Source: Rhyzopertha dominica (Eukaryota; Arthropoda; Insecta; Coleoptera; Bostrichidae). Taken from it: DNA of 64,000 nt. The DNA lies in NCBI GenBank assembly GCA_025024175.1, contig QCXZ01000041.1:1855786-1919785 (forward strand), written 5' to 3'. Below the pieces are notes generated by a model. That model saw nothing but the letters and a program-made list of their open reading frames with translations, was not told the DNA's origin and searched no databases. Shown here in pieces: positions 33,501 through 45,574 of this stretch (the stretch's first letter is position 1; every line of letters begins with the position of its first letter). Made by a program: the position numbers and the translations under genes.

Positions 33501-36500
33501 AATTTATTATTATTTTTATAAAATAAAACCTATTTACATGAACAAATATTGTATTATAAAAGGTTGATCAAAGTCTTAATCATTTCTTTATAGAATCGCC
33601 AAAACCATTTCAAATAATTCAAGCGTGAAGTTTTCGACTATCCATTGTATACTCCAGACTTGGTACCAGATATTACATCGTCATTAAAGAAGGGTTCCAG
33701 TAACCTGTCTTCTAAAAGCCTGTGCTATGATATGACAAATGCATCAATGGTCAAATGAGTAAAATTCTACTTAACAGTAATAAATTACACTACTTTACAA
33801 TATAGGTGGAGTAATCTTATATACATTATTGGCGTTCAAAGTAAAATTATGTTACTAATTAAAGATAGCTTTAATTATACAATGACTTAGATAGGAAGAG
33901 GCACTAGGAGGTAGGTAATTATGTGCTACTTCTAAAAAAACGTATTAGTGTACTTAAGACTGTTAAATAATTAAACCATCAAATTCAAAACAATGATTAC
34001 ATGTAACTGAAGATATTTTACAATTATTAACATCTTTCTTACATTTTTGATATACGTACACTGATTATAATTACCACACTTTAATAAGTTAGTAAATTAG
34101 ATTGGTTATATTTTCATTAGAAATCATACTCAAAATTGTTACACATTTTATACAATTTGATGTCTTTAGGCATTTGTTAATGCTAAATGAAAAATTTCGA
34201 ACAATTTATAGTAAACGTTGAAAACTGATTCATGCTACTCAACGCGGATTTCTTGAAATTATTCTTGTTAAGTAAGCCTCCCCAAGTTTAATCCACAATA
34301 TTTTATTAATAAGTGAAGCACTTTCAACTAATAAGCCATATTCGGTACCAAATTACAAAAGAAAATATACTGACGTTGTCAGATTAATAAAATGAATCTA
34401 AAAATCTAAACAAGCAATCTTGACCAAAACTAGAACAACTTTCTAACCAGCACCATAAAAATCAGATGATAAGGACTAATTGTCTTGCCTATCATACCTT
34501 TGACTTAAAGTTCCATTTTGCAAAAGTACAGCTAAAGTCTCAATAAAGCTTGGAAGAAGTATAATAAAACTTTTCTTTTATTTTTTGTCAATAAGAGAGT
34601 TACATACCAAAACGAAGTTGGCCATTATCGACACATTTTTTTATTATTGGAACTTTTACTATTATCCTTTATCACATTATGAATTCCCTCATCCTAAGAC
34701 GAAATCATTTCCTCTTGCTTCCATAAACAAGGAGAGATGTCTTATTTATTCAGCAAAATAAGGATGCTCAACACCAGCTGGGGTGTAAGATACATTATGC
34801 AAAGTGCAGTTCTGTACGTCTAAAAGCTGACTGAGAAGTGGGATATAAATAATGAATTGGGATCTCTCCACACACAAGCAACAACTGTGGCAGTGTTGAA
34901 CCTCTTATTTTATGTACATATTTGACGTCATAAAATAATTTTAAATTAGATTCTTAATTGAAATTAATATCTTCATAAGTAAACAATGTACTTGGATAAC
35001 AGCAGCAAGAGCATGTTGGCTGTGAAAAAAGATCAGTATTTTACCCGGTCTTCCTTGACACCGTATGTCTCAAGATAATTGTTTGCATATTTAGGTGCAG
35101 CCAAATAAGAATGCATGATACATAGCATAACACTAAACCAACAACAGTCGTTAAAATACAAAGTATAAGTGCGTCATACATACGATTACCATCGATGTCA
35201 ATCACTAATACCCCATAGCTATTCATAATGAAAACTTTATTAAGGGTAGGCCATTACATTCAGAAACATATCTATATTCTTCCATATTTTCTAAATATGA
35301 TCGATGATATATGGTTCCCGTGATTTTTTATATTATTGCCTCCGCAATTTTGTGACATTTTGATGAAACGAAGGTTTGAATAGAAAACTGTCGAAAAAAA
35401 ACGAAGATAATAAATGCCCTTGTTTGATCGATTAAAAAACAAGCAAGTAACTACTTTGTGACAATACTATTACGAAGTTAACCTGTTTGTTCAAGTTGTT
35501 CAGAGTATTGGTATTGATGATTTCTTGTTGTTATTTTTAGCAAATTTTAAAAATTAAGGAAGCCGAGTTGCAGTACAAAGCTTTTGTTGAAAAAAATATG
35601 CAACTAAAAGGCCATAAAGTAATTAGCTAGGAAATAAAAAAAGATTGGCAAAAAGATTTCAATTATGCTATTATTTACAAGCATCAACATTGTTTTGAAA
35701 ATGACTCTTGTCATTGATAAAAAAGCGTTCACTATTACTATTTAAATGCGCGTAAGACATAAGTGACATAGAAGGATGTGTCAGACTGTCGACATGAATT
35801 TTACATCAGCTCACTTGTTTATCCAAAAGCAGTGCAGGTAAACTGGGACATTATCGCCATAGCATGACTTACCATACAAATTTCGATTGCAACGAAGGCC
35901 TACAAGAGTACATCATCTGCTACACGTATCTACATAGTCGAACAAGCTGGACCCTGACACTATTTGGCCTTACCTGAAAAAAAAAGAACATAAATATAAA
36001 TTAACGCCGGAAAACGCCTTGTTGATTGGATTCGAATTTAGCGCAAATAGCTGTCGAACTGGCTGTTCAAATGAACTGATTTGTACAAATTGCATTGAAA
36101 TAATTGAACGTTGTGTACGGACACTCTGTAATTATTTATGTGTAAACTTGGCACGCACTCAAATTTAAGCCGAAATGCGAACAAGCCGTTAGAGATACAC
36201 GTAATGGAATTAAATGAAATGAAGCTATTTGTTACTGCTGCGTGTCTTTCGGCAATTAATATATTAACGTAGGGGATTATACTTGGCTGATTTATGACCT
36301 GATCCCCTCGTTCATTCAAATTCAATTTTAACAGATGATAAATGAGGCGTGCTTGGCTTGGTAAAATATTATTCTCAGACAATTTTGTTTGAAGATAAAA
36401 TAAATGAAGCGTCAATTAGGACAACAATAGAACGAATACAGTTTTCCACTTTTCGACGCTTCCAAGCGTTTCTCAGGCAGATTTATTAATGGCTTACGCA

Positions 36501-39500
36501 CTACACTAAATTGTAGCAATTTAATCGGCATGATACAATTTAATTGCCTGCCTGGTGATGAGTTTTACCATAAAATTTAATTTAGCCAGATATACAGTGT
36601 ACGCAAGAGGAAACATTTTTAATTCACTTTATGTCAGAACCGTAAAGGAAAAACATTTTTTTTTGTCTTAAAAGCAGCAAATATATAGCTAAAACCTCAT
36701 TATCCTGGATCAGTGAAAAAAGTTCATCGTTTTCTTGATTTATTATTATTGTTAAACTAGAGCCATCAGTGTGCATTTGTGGATAATGCGACAATCCCTC
36801 AAGATCAAAGATACAGTTGCAATAAGTAATGAAAAAATTGGAAGCCAAAGCAAGAAGCGTAGGGCACAGATATCACAAAAACCTCATAATTTAAAATTAA
36901 TTTTCAGAGTTGCCTCGAGACTCATACTGCTATTTCGAGTTTTTGAGTTAGTAGCGACTGTCGTGCCATCTTTGATTATAAGACAAACAAACCAGTTGTG
37001 AAAGGAAGTCATTTTTCAGGGATCTTACCCTAATTTTATCGGAACCTTCCAATTAACGCGTTCAAAAGTTAATACATCAGCACCATCGTCCGAAATTAGG
37101 ATGCCTGATTTATGACTTCATGCCCTTGCCTTATTCAAATACGAATTCACTTTGTAACTTTCGACTTATACCCGTTAAAAATTGCAATAAATTCATACGC
37201 AGTAATACACACATGTTATAATACTGTACTCTATGTATACACGTAAAGGGTACTAAAATAGACAAATTGGAAACAAGAACTTTGCAAAACAACTGTTATT
37301 TAAATGGAACTGATTACAGAGTACCAGGTTATTTGAAATAACAATATCCTACTGTGTCTAGCTAAATCCCACGTGACAATGTTTGACAATCCATCCCAAG
37401 TTTCGCATTCTTCTGTAGGGGCGGAGTAGGTACCTATACAAACCGTGCTTTAGACTTAACATCTATCTTTATCGATTCGCTTTACAGAACATCAATTCTA
37501 CTTGCTTTTGCCATCATGTGGAAAGTGCTGTTAAAGTTTTAGAGTTCATATCGTCAATGCTGATACTCTTGAATTTGGTGAACTTTTCCCCCTTCAACCC
37601 CTACTATCATCGACGTGCAGTTTCCATCGGTAATCTTATGTGCGCTGTATTGATTTTCAGTATAATAAATACCCCGCGAAAGTTCAGTTTGGAATAATAC
37701 GTAAAATGGGTTCTACATCATCCTTTTTACAGACTACAGAAGAGCAACTTCATGATTAGAGGGCGGAATATACTTATGCAAACAGTTTGGCTCCAACCTT
37801 GTTTGTGGATTAGTATTTTTTTTTTACTTGCCACTGAGGATGGCCTACATACGTATGGTTTTTAACAACAGAATGACTTGCCTCAAGCTGGAATTGTATT
37901 AGTACTGAATAAACAAACCAGGAACTTACATACACCATATCTCTAATCTTTAATTTCTTGGAAACTTCCATAACATGTAGAATAATTCAATTTTTGCAAA
38001 AAATGAATGAAGGGTATTCCACGAGGTATGATGATAGTCTTAAAAGTTTAGGAAACATTTGCGATTTTATATTATTTTTATGGGTTAAAACACTTCGTAA
38101 GTACTCTGTTCATTAAGACCATTGTGTTCATTCCAACGATCACAAAACATTTCTTCTACGACTTCTACAAAAGCTGCCTTTAGTACAACTAGTTTACTTA
38201 CTTCATCTCAAGAAATATGTACACCATAGCTCATTTAAATGCAACAATTACGTCATAACGAAACTGAATTTGTGAACTCCGATTGTGCATAACTTAAGAC
38301 AGCACATTTCACATTGAGATGGTGATTATACTCTTGGCAACACCTAAAATTTCGCACTACAACCCCAACAATTGTTAATATGCAATACATTATGCCATCC
38401 AGCTTTGACCTATTTGCACAGTTCGATCTCGCCCTCAAGTTAAGATTAAACTTAATAAAATCGGCGGCTCCATAAAACGAAACTCAATCGGATTTACGAC
38501 AGAGCATTTTCAAATCTCGCCATAATGGACTGTTTGGGGCTGTATGTAATAAAAAGATGCAATTTTGTTGGCCTCTATCAGCTATGGAATTGATGGAATT
38601 AGCTTGCTAGATAATCTCCTTTGCTCGAAGTAGAAGCTAATAAAAATGTAAATCTCCGAGTCTACTTTACATAACAGCGTTTTTTGGAGCTATCTTTCCA
38701 AACTTTGTACGTTTATGCGATAATCACGGGGACATTCAAAACACTTTCGGGCTAGGATCTAAATTTTTATCGCGTTGCTTTTGTTCGTTTAAAATAAATT
38801 GATGAAAAACAGTTTGTTATTGTTTTGCAGAAACCTTAACCGAGTTTTTGTACTACGAATTGTTTTATAAAACTGTCCGTTTTTTAAAGACGAAAGCTTT
38901 TCGTGTACAAAGTTGTAAATAAAATTGTGTATGCTATATATGACCTACAGCATGTTAGAGTAATCAAATGGGTGACCAGGTCTACGACATTATCATCTAC
39001 AATTTTTGACACGTCTTTTAATAGTGCACCTCGCCAGTCCATAATTAACCACTCTTTCCTTTTCTAGGCTCCAAACAATATACAGTTTCGTAGCTTTCTT
39101 TACAAGTAACAGATTGAAAGAAAATACGAATCCGTTGGTTACTGGGTAACTTTGTTAATTCAGCTGTCAAAATGACGGATTATACGTGAAACCAACTAAA
39201 CGATAAAACCTAGGAAAAAAATGGAAACACAGCCAACAGGTGTATAAGAAATGTATACTGGGTTAGTCAAAATTAAAGAACAGGCTTAGTTATGTACATT
39301 TTTTCTTTTTTTAATAAAAATAATATACTATGTTTAAATTATAGAATCCCATTGTATAAATGCTTGACGCAATCCCTTGATATAAATCTGTTTATATAGT
39401 ATCTGTGTCAGTTGAAAATGTTTGTATTGTGCCTGACTTTTAGTGGTATACATCGTACACAATTTGTTGTGTCCTTAGCAGAAAGGTTTTTATTTATTAC

Positions 39501-42500
39501 CTTCTTTTGAATTTAAGTATAGCAGGTAGGTAGTTTTGTTTCTTATTATTTTCCACGGATAAATTAGAAGAGCAAGTAACCAGTTAACGACGTGATGAAC
39601 AATCAGAGTGATGTTAAGAACCAACCACTGTGGCTTCTATAATCGGGATCTAAATTATGGTGTACATTGGTGGGGCATCTTTTTTAATTAATTTATACCA
39701 CTATGCATCTCGATACCGTAAAATCATTTAATAATTTGTGATGATGAAGTACCATACTTACAGCTCTAGTGTTTCCACAACAAGAATGAGAAAATATAGA
39801 TTTTTTGGAAACGTTAATATTTACTGATTATATATAAGCAAATTCCACAAGAAAAAAGGACAAAATCCATGTGTCAGAAATGCATCAAGAGCCGGTGGGA
39901 GATTTTAACAAAACTTCGTAAACCTTTGGGCTTCGTTTTTGGGCTTCATGATACAGAAAGTTATACCGCGCATGAAATGGAATGAAATTATTGGCTTAAA
40001 TGCCAAAAAATGTAAATGTGACATAATCACAAACTTGTACCTAGAATCGTAAGGGGATTTCCATATTTTCAACAGCCGGTGCAAGTATTCGCTCATCTTC
40101 TTACATAAATACATAAGCCAATAACGTGGAGACAGCCTTTATGGCGATACCCCGGTTTTATAACTGCCGCAGTTTAGGTCAACAATATAAAAATCTGATG
40201 CAGGAAATTGAGTGAACGGTTGATGCTCTATTTATTAAGCAATATTATGTGGCCTCCCACGATAGCCCCACGAAAATATCGTATCTGGTTGGTCGCTTTT
40301 ACGACCGTATCGATCCCAAATTTAATTGAATTTGCCGCTTAAAAGTGGTAGGCCTATTCCTAACGTCAAACTATCAACCTCGTGAATATTGTATTCGTAG
40401 CCGATCCTGTAGGAGTTTCCTTAATGGAATCATTAATAATATTCTTTTTCATTTTAGGTATTCTTCATCTTTTAGCTGATTCATATCGGTAGCAAATAAT
40501 ATAACACAAGTAGTCTACTTTGAAGTTCTACAGTTAAAAGAGCTTTATAGGCAAAACTACAAACAAACTATTCAAAAAATTAACGTTTGTCTTGCACATC
40601 AAAATTAGTATGAAAAAACTTTAGTAAACATTATCTAAATGGAGCTAAGTATTGAAGTTACACTAGTTAAACACGTAATACACTTTACACTAAAAAGTAG
40701 AACGAACAGTTATGTCACATAGCCCAAACACATGAAAATTAGAAATTTAACACAGTTGACCTCTGAGGTACAGATATGGGTCTCCATTAACATGTGATTG
40801 CCAAGCTACGAACGCATTAATTGATGGATTACGTTAAATTGGGGAGACTGAAACCGGCTAACGCACTTCCATTACAGCACATTGTTTCAATCACTCGTCA
40901 GTCTATACAGCGGCACCTAAAAGGCTTTAACCCGTTGCAAAGCTTCATCCGATTCTAGAATACGCTTGTCAGCCTGAGTTTCCCAAGTAAATTACAGCTT
41001 GGGACGATAAATCCCTTGCACAAAAAATAAACACAAGCGAGCAAACTGACGTTTACTGAATCGATTACTGTAGAGTAGTCCATTGTCTCTGTGCAATTCT
41101 ACAATGGAGTATGAAGATAGGAATAACTTGGTGTACTATCTCAAAACCTCTGCAGTGTTCAAAATTATGTTTTTATACGCAGAGAGCTTGTCTTTTTTAT
41201 TAATTAAGTTATAACAAACTGGGGGTTCCTATTATTCCTAGTCCATCGCATTCTACGTAAAAAATCATAGTTACTAGAGGTGGCAATGGAAATGAGTAAA
41301 TTTTCAGATTCAGTTTCAAAAATTACATACAAATCCTTTTGTTTTTCCTTGCTGCATAAGTGTCCAAATATGCGAAAACCCGATCTCGAACTGTGCTATA
41401 TTTTTACCCAATAAAATTACAACCAGTATTGCATTCATAACAGTTATTAACAAATAATGCATACTTTCAATACTATCTCATACTGCATAAGAGGAATCAA
41501 TAAATTCGAAAACAGAAATACTTTGTTGGGATGGTATATGTCGAAATGTTTCGGAAATGGTTGAAAAAATTATATAGAAGCACTAAGCCAAGAAAGGACA
41601 TTCCAATTTAACTTTTTTTGCTTTAATATGTCTGGCCTAGTATCACACTGCTTAATTTCTCTATTCTAAGAAGCCGGACAAGCCACTTAAAAGACCTAAT
41701 CTAGTTTGCATGATTGCACAAATTCCTGTGTATTGCAAAAGTAGCAAAGTGCAATTACAGACGCATTTTTTTACACGAAATTATGGCATTTNGCTAATGC
41801 ATGGGCACTTATGTCAATTTCGTTTCTCTACTACCTAAATTAGGAGAGCGCATTGTGATGTCTAACAGATAATGATTTTAGTTGGAGATGCCACTATAAA
41901 AGCACACATTTAATCATAACCAATTAAAAAAAAAACATTAAGCCAATGTAGATATGGGTCGAACTTTTTCCGTCTAAAATTTGCTGCATTCAATAGTAAA
42001 CATTATACCTACAAATCTTTAACGGGTGAATCCTCAAAAGCAGAAACAGAATGAAGGTACCTGTATTTATTTATGTGGTATCGGAACACATTATAGTGAC
42101 ACTATAGTGAGTACATCCCCTAATCTGCTAATATAGTTTGTTACTCATAGATTGCAAATGGTATATGTGAAAAAGAAGAATTCTAGTTTTATATTTACAT
42201 TATTTTGTTTTGGATCTAGTTTTATTGCATCACTGCATGGCATTTTTTATTGGCTTTTTGCTGATACTATATATGAATATGGTCTACTCTATTGGCGAAA
42301 CTGGCCTTCATTACCAAGCAGAATCTACCATCATAAATAACCAGAAGCAAGAATCCCATGGGTAGCTTATTCCAAAGGTTGAAATATATCTCTAGCTACT
42401 GTGGACGTTGTAAAAAATTTGGGAACATTTGTAGATGGTAAACTGTCTTTCCATATTCACTACGAATTTATTATTGGCAAAAGCAGAAAACTGTTAGGTT

Positions 42501-44267
42501 TGAAAAGGTGGACTTCTTATTTTAAGGACATTAGAGCGATCTTAGTAATTTACAACTCCCTTATTCGCTTCATATTGGAAAATGTTATGTTACGCACGTT
42601 GCTCGAATTGAATCAGTCCAACACGATTTTTTAAAATTGGTTAAATGTTTATTTAAATGATATTTAATTTGTAGCCAGGTATGTGTCGCTCCCACCTCTG
42701 CAAAATGGTGGAGATTTTTACAATCCATGTTTTACATACAATGTTGTTAATGGTATGATTGATTGATGTTGGCAAAGTATCTTTTAATGTTCCTGTTTGT
42801 AATTTACGTCATAACGCTTTTTTGTATGTGCCATTTCACCAATCTAGTTACTCCTACCATTCAGCGTTGAAGAGTACTTTTTTTGTTAGCTAACAAATAT
42901 TCTGGTAAATTAAATTTCACTGCTGTTTCTTATGCACAATTGAGACGGGACCGCAAAAAGTACTAGATATCTAGTTGTTCTATAATCCAATGTACTTGAA
43001 TTTATTTGCAATCTCTGTATATATTCTATGTATTGCCCACTAATAATATTGTCGTAATATAAACTATTATTATTAAGCTGTTATGAACTTGAAACACTAA
43101 GCGACATATCGATCCGACCAAATTCCAAGTTCTATAATAAGGGACTATGTAAGCGTGTTGGAGGAGCCGTGTCTGTTTCCACATTCTTGAAAGACCGCAA
43201 GATTTGTCGAATATATAAAAGTGATGACGTCACTAATGTTCATAAATATAGATCTGTCCCATTTTATCAAATTTTGCTATACAAGTAAATTTACAATAAT
43301 TTCACTGTCACAACACGATAAATTGTTACTAATTTAGGTTGCTTGTTCAGTTTGTGTTGGATATTTTAGACAAGCAGGGCCAGGTATATATTTAGATTTC
43401 TCCAAAGCATTTGACTGCACTGACCACGGGATCTTATTAAATAAACTGAAGAACATAGGTTTGTTTGGCCCTCAGTAGTTGGAATTGATTTGCTCATACC
43501 TACTGAACAGAAAATTTCTTACGTCCTGCGATGGGTCCAGTTCTAGTAGCGAGGTTCCTAAATCTGTTGTACCACAAGGGACAAACCTGGAGCCGTTACT
43601 GTTTGATGGTTTTATAAACGATCTACCGGGTTTTCTATCTTGCGAATGATGTTAAACTTTATGCGCCAATTACTTGTATTGTGGACTGCAATATATTGCA
43701 AGGAAGCTTACAGAACATTAATGTTCAACATGAGATATTTTTGATTGTAGTCTAAAAGCTGCAACTGTTGACAGCACGTTTTAGTTTGTGGTTTTGTATT
43801 TCAGTTAGATGTATGCCCCTACTTTCTAAGCAAATTTTGCTACATTACTTAATTTCCGATTGTTGCTTCTGATTTTGACATATAAATTGATATAAGTTAA
43901 AAAACTATTGCAGGTCATTCTAAGAAATCCGGGTGACATTGTGTCATTTCATTTACATTTATGTATTAATTTGTTAATGTCTTATCCACTAACGATATCA
44001 GTATGAATCTCCTGGTAATAATTGTAATTATATGTCAACACGAAAATTAAAAAAAATAACTGAAAATGATGTGATTTGTTCCAGTTCCGGCAAACTTGGA
44101 AACACATTTTCTGCAAGGGTTCCAACACATCAATGGCCCGTAACGAAACCACGTACGCATCGAATTTGTTACCCGGGCAACAACGCAGGAATCGACATAC
44201 GAAATTCAGGGTAAGCTCATCGACAGAAGAAAATATGAGCTCGCATTGCCGGAGGACGAATTATTAG
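27336..44267 (+). CDS. Ciliary-type opsin (c-opsin / pteropsin group)
   Basis: Six exons (27336-27509, 30216-30375, 30555-30750, 30850-30982, 33040-33270, 44085-44267) join in frame to 358 residues, a light-sensing seven-helix receptor of the plasma membrane. The ATG at 27336 directly follows an in-frame TGA. Markers: NFF in helix 1; NLVCSDF in helix 2; the helix-3 Cys (TMCKMYGF) with Tyr at the position of bovine Glu113; FERYL as the DRY motif; GWGDYVNEAADISCSVNW with the disulphide Cys and a Glu at the bovine Glu181 counterion position; the retinal-binding Lys in LLAKSSICYNPIIY; and Asn-Ser-Gln before FRQTWK, the ciliary-type tripeptide (rhabdomeric opsins have His-Pro-Lys). Insect c-opsins are typically brain-expressed and probably Gi/o-coupled. 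The tail after about 44210 is uncertain. Confidence 0.93.
27510..30215. other. Opsin intron 1
   Basis: AT-rich, with a few N (27899, 27961, 28046). No gene or element recognised. Confidence 0.6.
30216..30375 (+). CDS. Opsin exon 2 (helix 2 to start of helix 3)
   Basis: Acceptor GTTTGTTTCAG ends at 30215, giving LWTPLNMILLNLVCSDF directly after exon 1's REKQ. An upstream CAG at 30190 is less fitting because it would insert nine residues unlike other opsins. Donor G|GTAAGT at 30376, phase 1. Confidence 0.92.
30555..30750 (+). CDS. Opsin exon 3 (helices 3-4, start of loop 2)
   Basis: Acceptor TCTTTTTAG ends at 30554. Encodes ITSISTLTVLAFERYL through GWGDYVNEAADI. Donor AAG|GTAATT at 30751, phase 2. 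Confidence 0.93.
30850..30982 (+). CDS. Opsin exon 4 (loop 2, helix 5)
   Basis: Acceptor CCCTTTTGTTGCAG ends at 30849. AG+T restores Ser, followed by CSVNWEERS and helix 5 (LFVFGLFLPVIVITFSYI). Donor AAG|GTAAGG at 30983, phase 0. Confidence 0.93.
30983..33039. other. Opsin intron 4
   Basis: AT-rich intron of 2.06 kb with no gene or element recognised. Confidence 0.6.
33040..33270 (+). CDS. Opsin exon 5 (helices 6-7, Schiff-base lysine)
   Basis: Acceptor TATTCGTTTCAG ends at 33039. It includes VTCMIFIMIIAFMVAWTPYA (helix 6 CWxP-type region, here AWTP) and LLAKSSICYNPIIYVGLNSQ. Donor CAG|GTTAGT at 33271, phase 0. Confidence 0.94.
42395..43068 (+). mobile_element. Jockey-like retroposon 3' fragment
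   Basis: The frame from 42401 reads VVKNLGTFVDGKLSFHIHYE, the 'DLGxxxDxxLxFxxH' block that follows the polymerase core in jockey/CR1-type proteins. It continues with KLLGLKRWTSYFKDI and, in another frame, ARIESVQHDFLK. Near 42780-42900 SFNVPVCNLRHNAFLYVPFH matches the usual C-terminal end. The fragment ends in TAAACTATTATTATTAAG near 43068, a typical tandem tail. Several frameshifts. Confidence 0.72.
43150..43770 (+). mobile_element. Second jockey-like fragment: reverse-transcriptase core relic
   Basis: Readings include CRIYKSDDVTNVHKYRSV (finger block), IYLDFSKAFDCTDHGILLNK with catalytic motif A, and VPKSVVPQGTNLEPLLF (motif B), then decay before the YADD box. It follows the 3' fragment at 42395 on the same strand, so the order is 3' part then 5' part. 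This must be a separate insertion or a rearrangement. Confidence 0.75.
44085..44267 (+). CDS. Opsin exon 6 (C-terminal tail)
   Basis: Acceptor GATTTGTTCCAG ends at 44084. FRQTWKHIFC completes helix 8 after Asn-Ser-Gln, followed by ARNETTYASNLLP and a basic stretch. The frame stops at TAG 44265-44267. A consensus donor, AGG|GTAAGC, occurs at 44211, and another frame stays open to 44383, so the last 20 residues are not certain. Confidence 0.8.
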   Translation, partial: FRQTWKHIFCKGSNTSMARNETTYASNLLPGQQRRNRHTKFRVSSSTEENMSSHCRRTNY

Positions 44268-44469
44268 AGCAGGACCAAAGGGGCGCTGTTGTCATCGAGT
44301 CCAGGGAAGAGCAGTTTTTCGTCGTTGTGGATGACATTCGTTCGGGAAAGAGCGACGAAAAGACATGCGAGATGAGCGCGCTATAACGTCACGACGAGAT
44401 GGTTGTTTGTTGGTAAATCCGAATTTATCGTGAATCTTAATGTTACTTGTAATATATATCCAATTTTGA

Positions 44470-44475
44470 AATAAA
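44470..44475 (+). terminator. Poly(A) signal of opsin gene
   Basis: AATAAA about 200 bases after the opsin stop and 85 after the alternative-frame stop at 44384-44386. Confidence 0.55.
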
Positions 44476-44671
44476 TCTGTTGCCTCTATAGTTGCACTGT
44501 TTTTTTTTATTTCTTATTTTACTTTATTTGTACTATATAAGTTGTCACTTATATGTGGAGAAAAACAATGGATTTGGGGTCCTGTAGTCTTTTTATGGGA
44601 TACCATCAGTGAGTGATGTTTATAAGTTTACCCGAAAAAAGTATGGCTCTACAATATAGTGGCTCCGTGCT

Positions 44672-44752
44672 ATGCTTCAGTTGTTTCAACATGATGGAGC
44701 ACCTGCACACGATCATAAAGCTATTTTAAATATAGATGGACTTGTACACAGA
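44672..44752 (+). pseudogene. Short Tc1/mariner-type transposase fragment
   Basis: Reads QLFQHDGAPAHDHKAIL, the second-aspartate block (compare FQQDGAPAHYH in the element at 58.1-59.5 kb). Nothing else of the element is recognisable. Confidence 0.6.
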
Positions 44753-44759
44753 TAATAAT

Positions 44760-45574
44760 GGTGGTAATTTTCAATATATGATGTAATAATAATAATAAGG
44801 TTTATTATTAAAAAAAAAACAAATGTAAAGCTTACATCTTGAGTTACTTCTGTTGGTATAAGGTATAATCTGTTATTCTACCTAACCTATTTAAAAATAA
44901 ATTAACAGGTGATGCACATTTTCGTTTTGCAAGCAGTAATAAACAAGCTTTTGGAAAACGCAACTAGATATAAATTTGAATAAACAGAGGTTTATAAGAA
45001 ATCGAAACAGATATAAAATAAATTATATAAGACTACAAGACTATAAGTGAAACAAAATAAAAATGGTTTTTAATTAATCTCCCGCAAATAAACACAAATA
45101 ACTAGAAAAGCAAGGCTTGTGCGTAGTTAAACTGAATATATTTATTTAATTAAACAAAAAGCAAATGACAGCTGAGTGTATATATGAATCAATCACAGAA
45201 ACAAACAACTGACACGCGATCCTGACTGTAAGCTGCTATTTTTTTATTAAAAGAACCGTCCAACACCGCGGAACTTTTAAGTGAACCATGAAGATGAAAC
45301 AATTTATCTATCCCACCATTACATTATAAACAAAGTTTCTATTACGCTCAAACAGAAAAATGAAGTGAATTTTTATGTTTTCTGTCGGTGTTTAACACAT
45401 TGTAGAATCTGCTGGATAAATAGGCCCAATTTTTCTGACCTATGTTTTTACGTGCACTCAAAACCTTAACGACTTCTTTTGCTTTCTGTCTTGTGCTAAA
45501 TTCATCAGTTAAAGGCTCCAAAGTTTTCTTGTGTGTGTTATTACGCTTAAAAAATAGTGTTGCCTAATATCAAA
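44760..45574. other. No gene recognised
   Basis: AT-rich; contains a TAATAATAATAATAAGG tract ending in poly(A) near 44780-44820, possibly a retroposon tail. Confidence 0.4.

Larger units (their letters stand above)
33271..44084. other. Opsin intron 5 (10.8 kb) with retroposon relics and complex blocks
   Basis: No independent gene recognised. Besides the retroposon fragments at 42395-43770, several blocks are less AT-rich and more complex than their surroundings: about 36030-36420, 37010-37180, 38400-38780, 40140-40420 and 40790-41060. They could hold regulatory DNA. One N near 41793. Confidence 0.55.

Noticed and set aside
36038..36415. 125-codon minus open frame in the opsin intron
   Set aside because: No recognisable domain, start context or splice sites; the block is better described as complex non-coding DNA.
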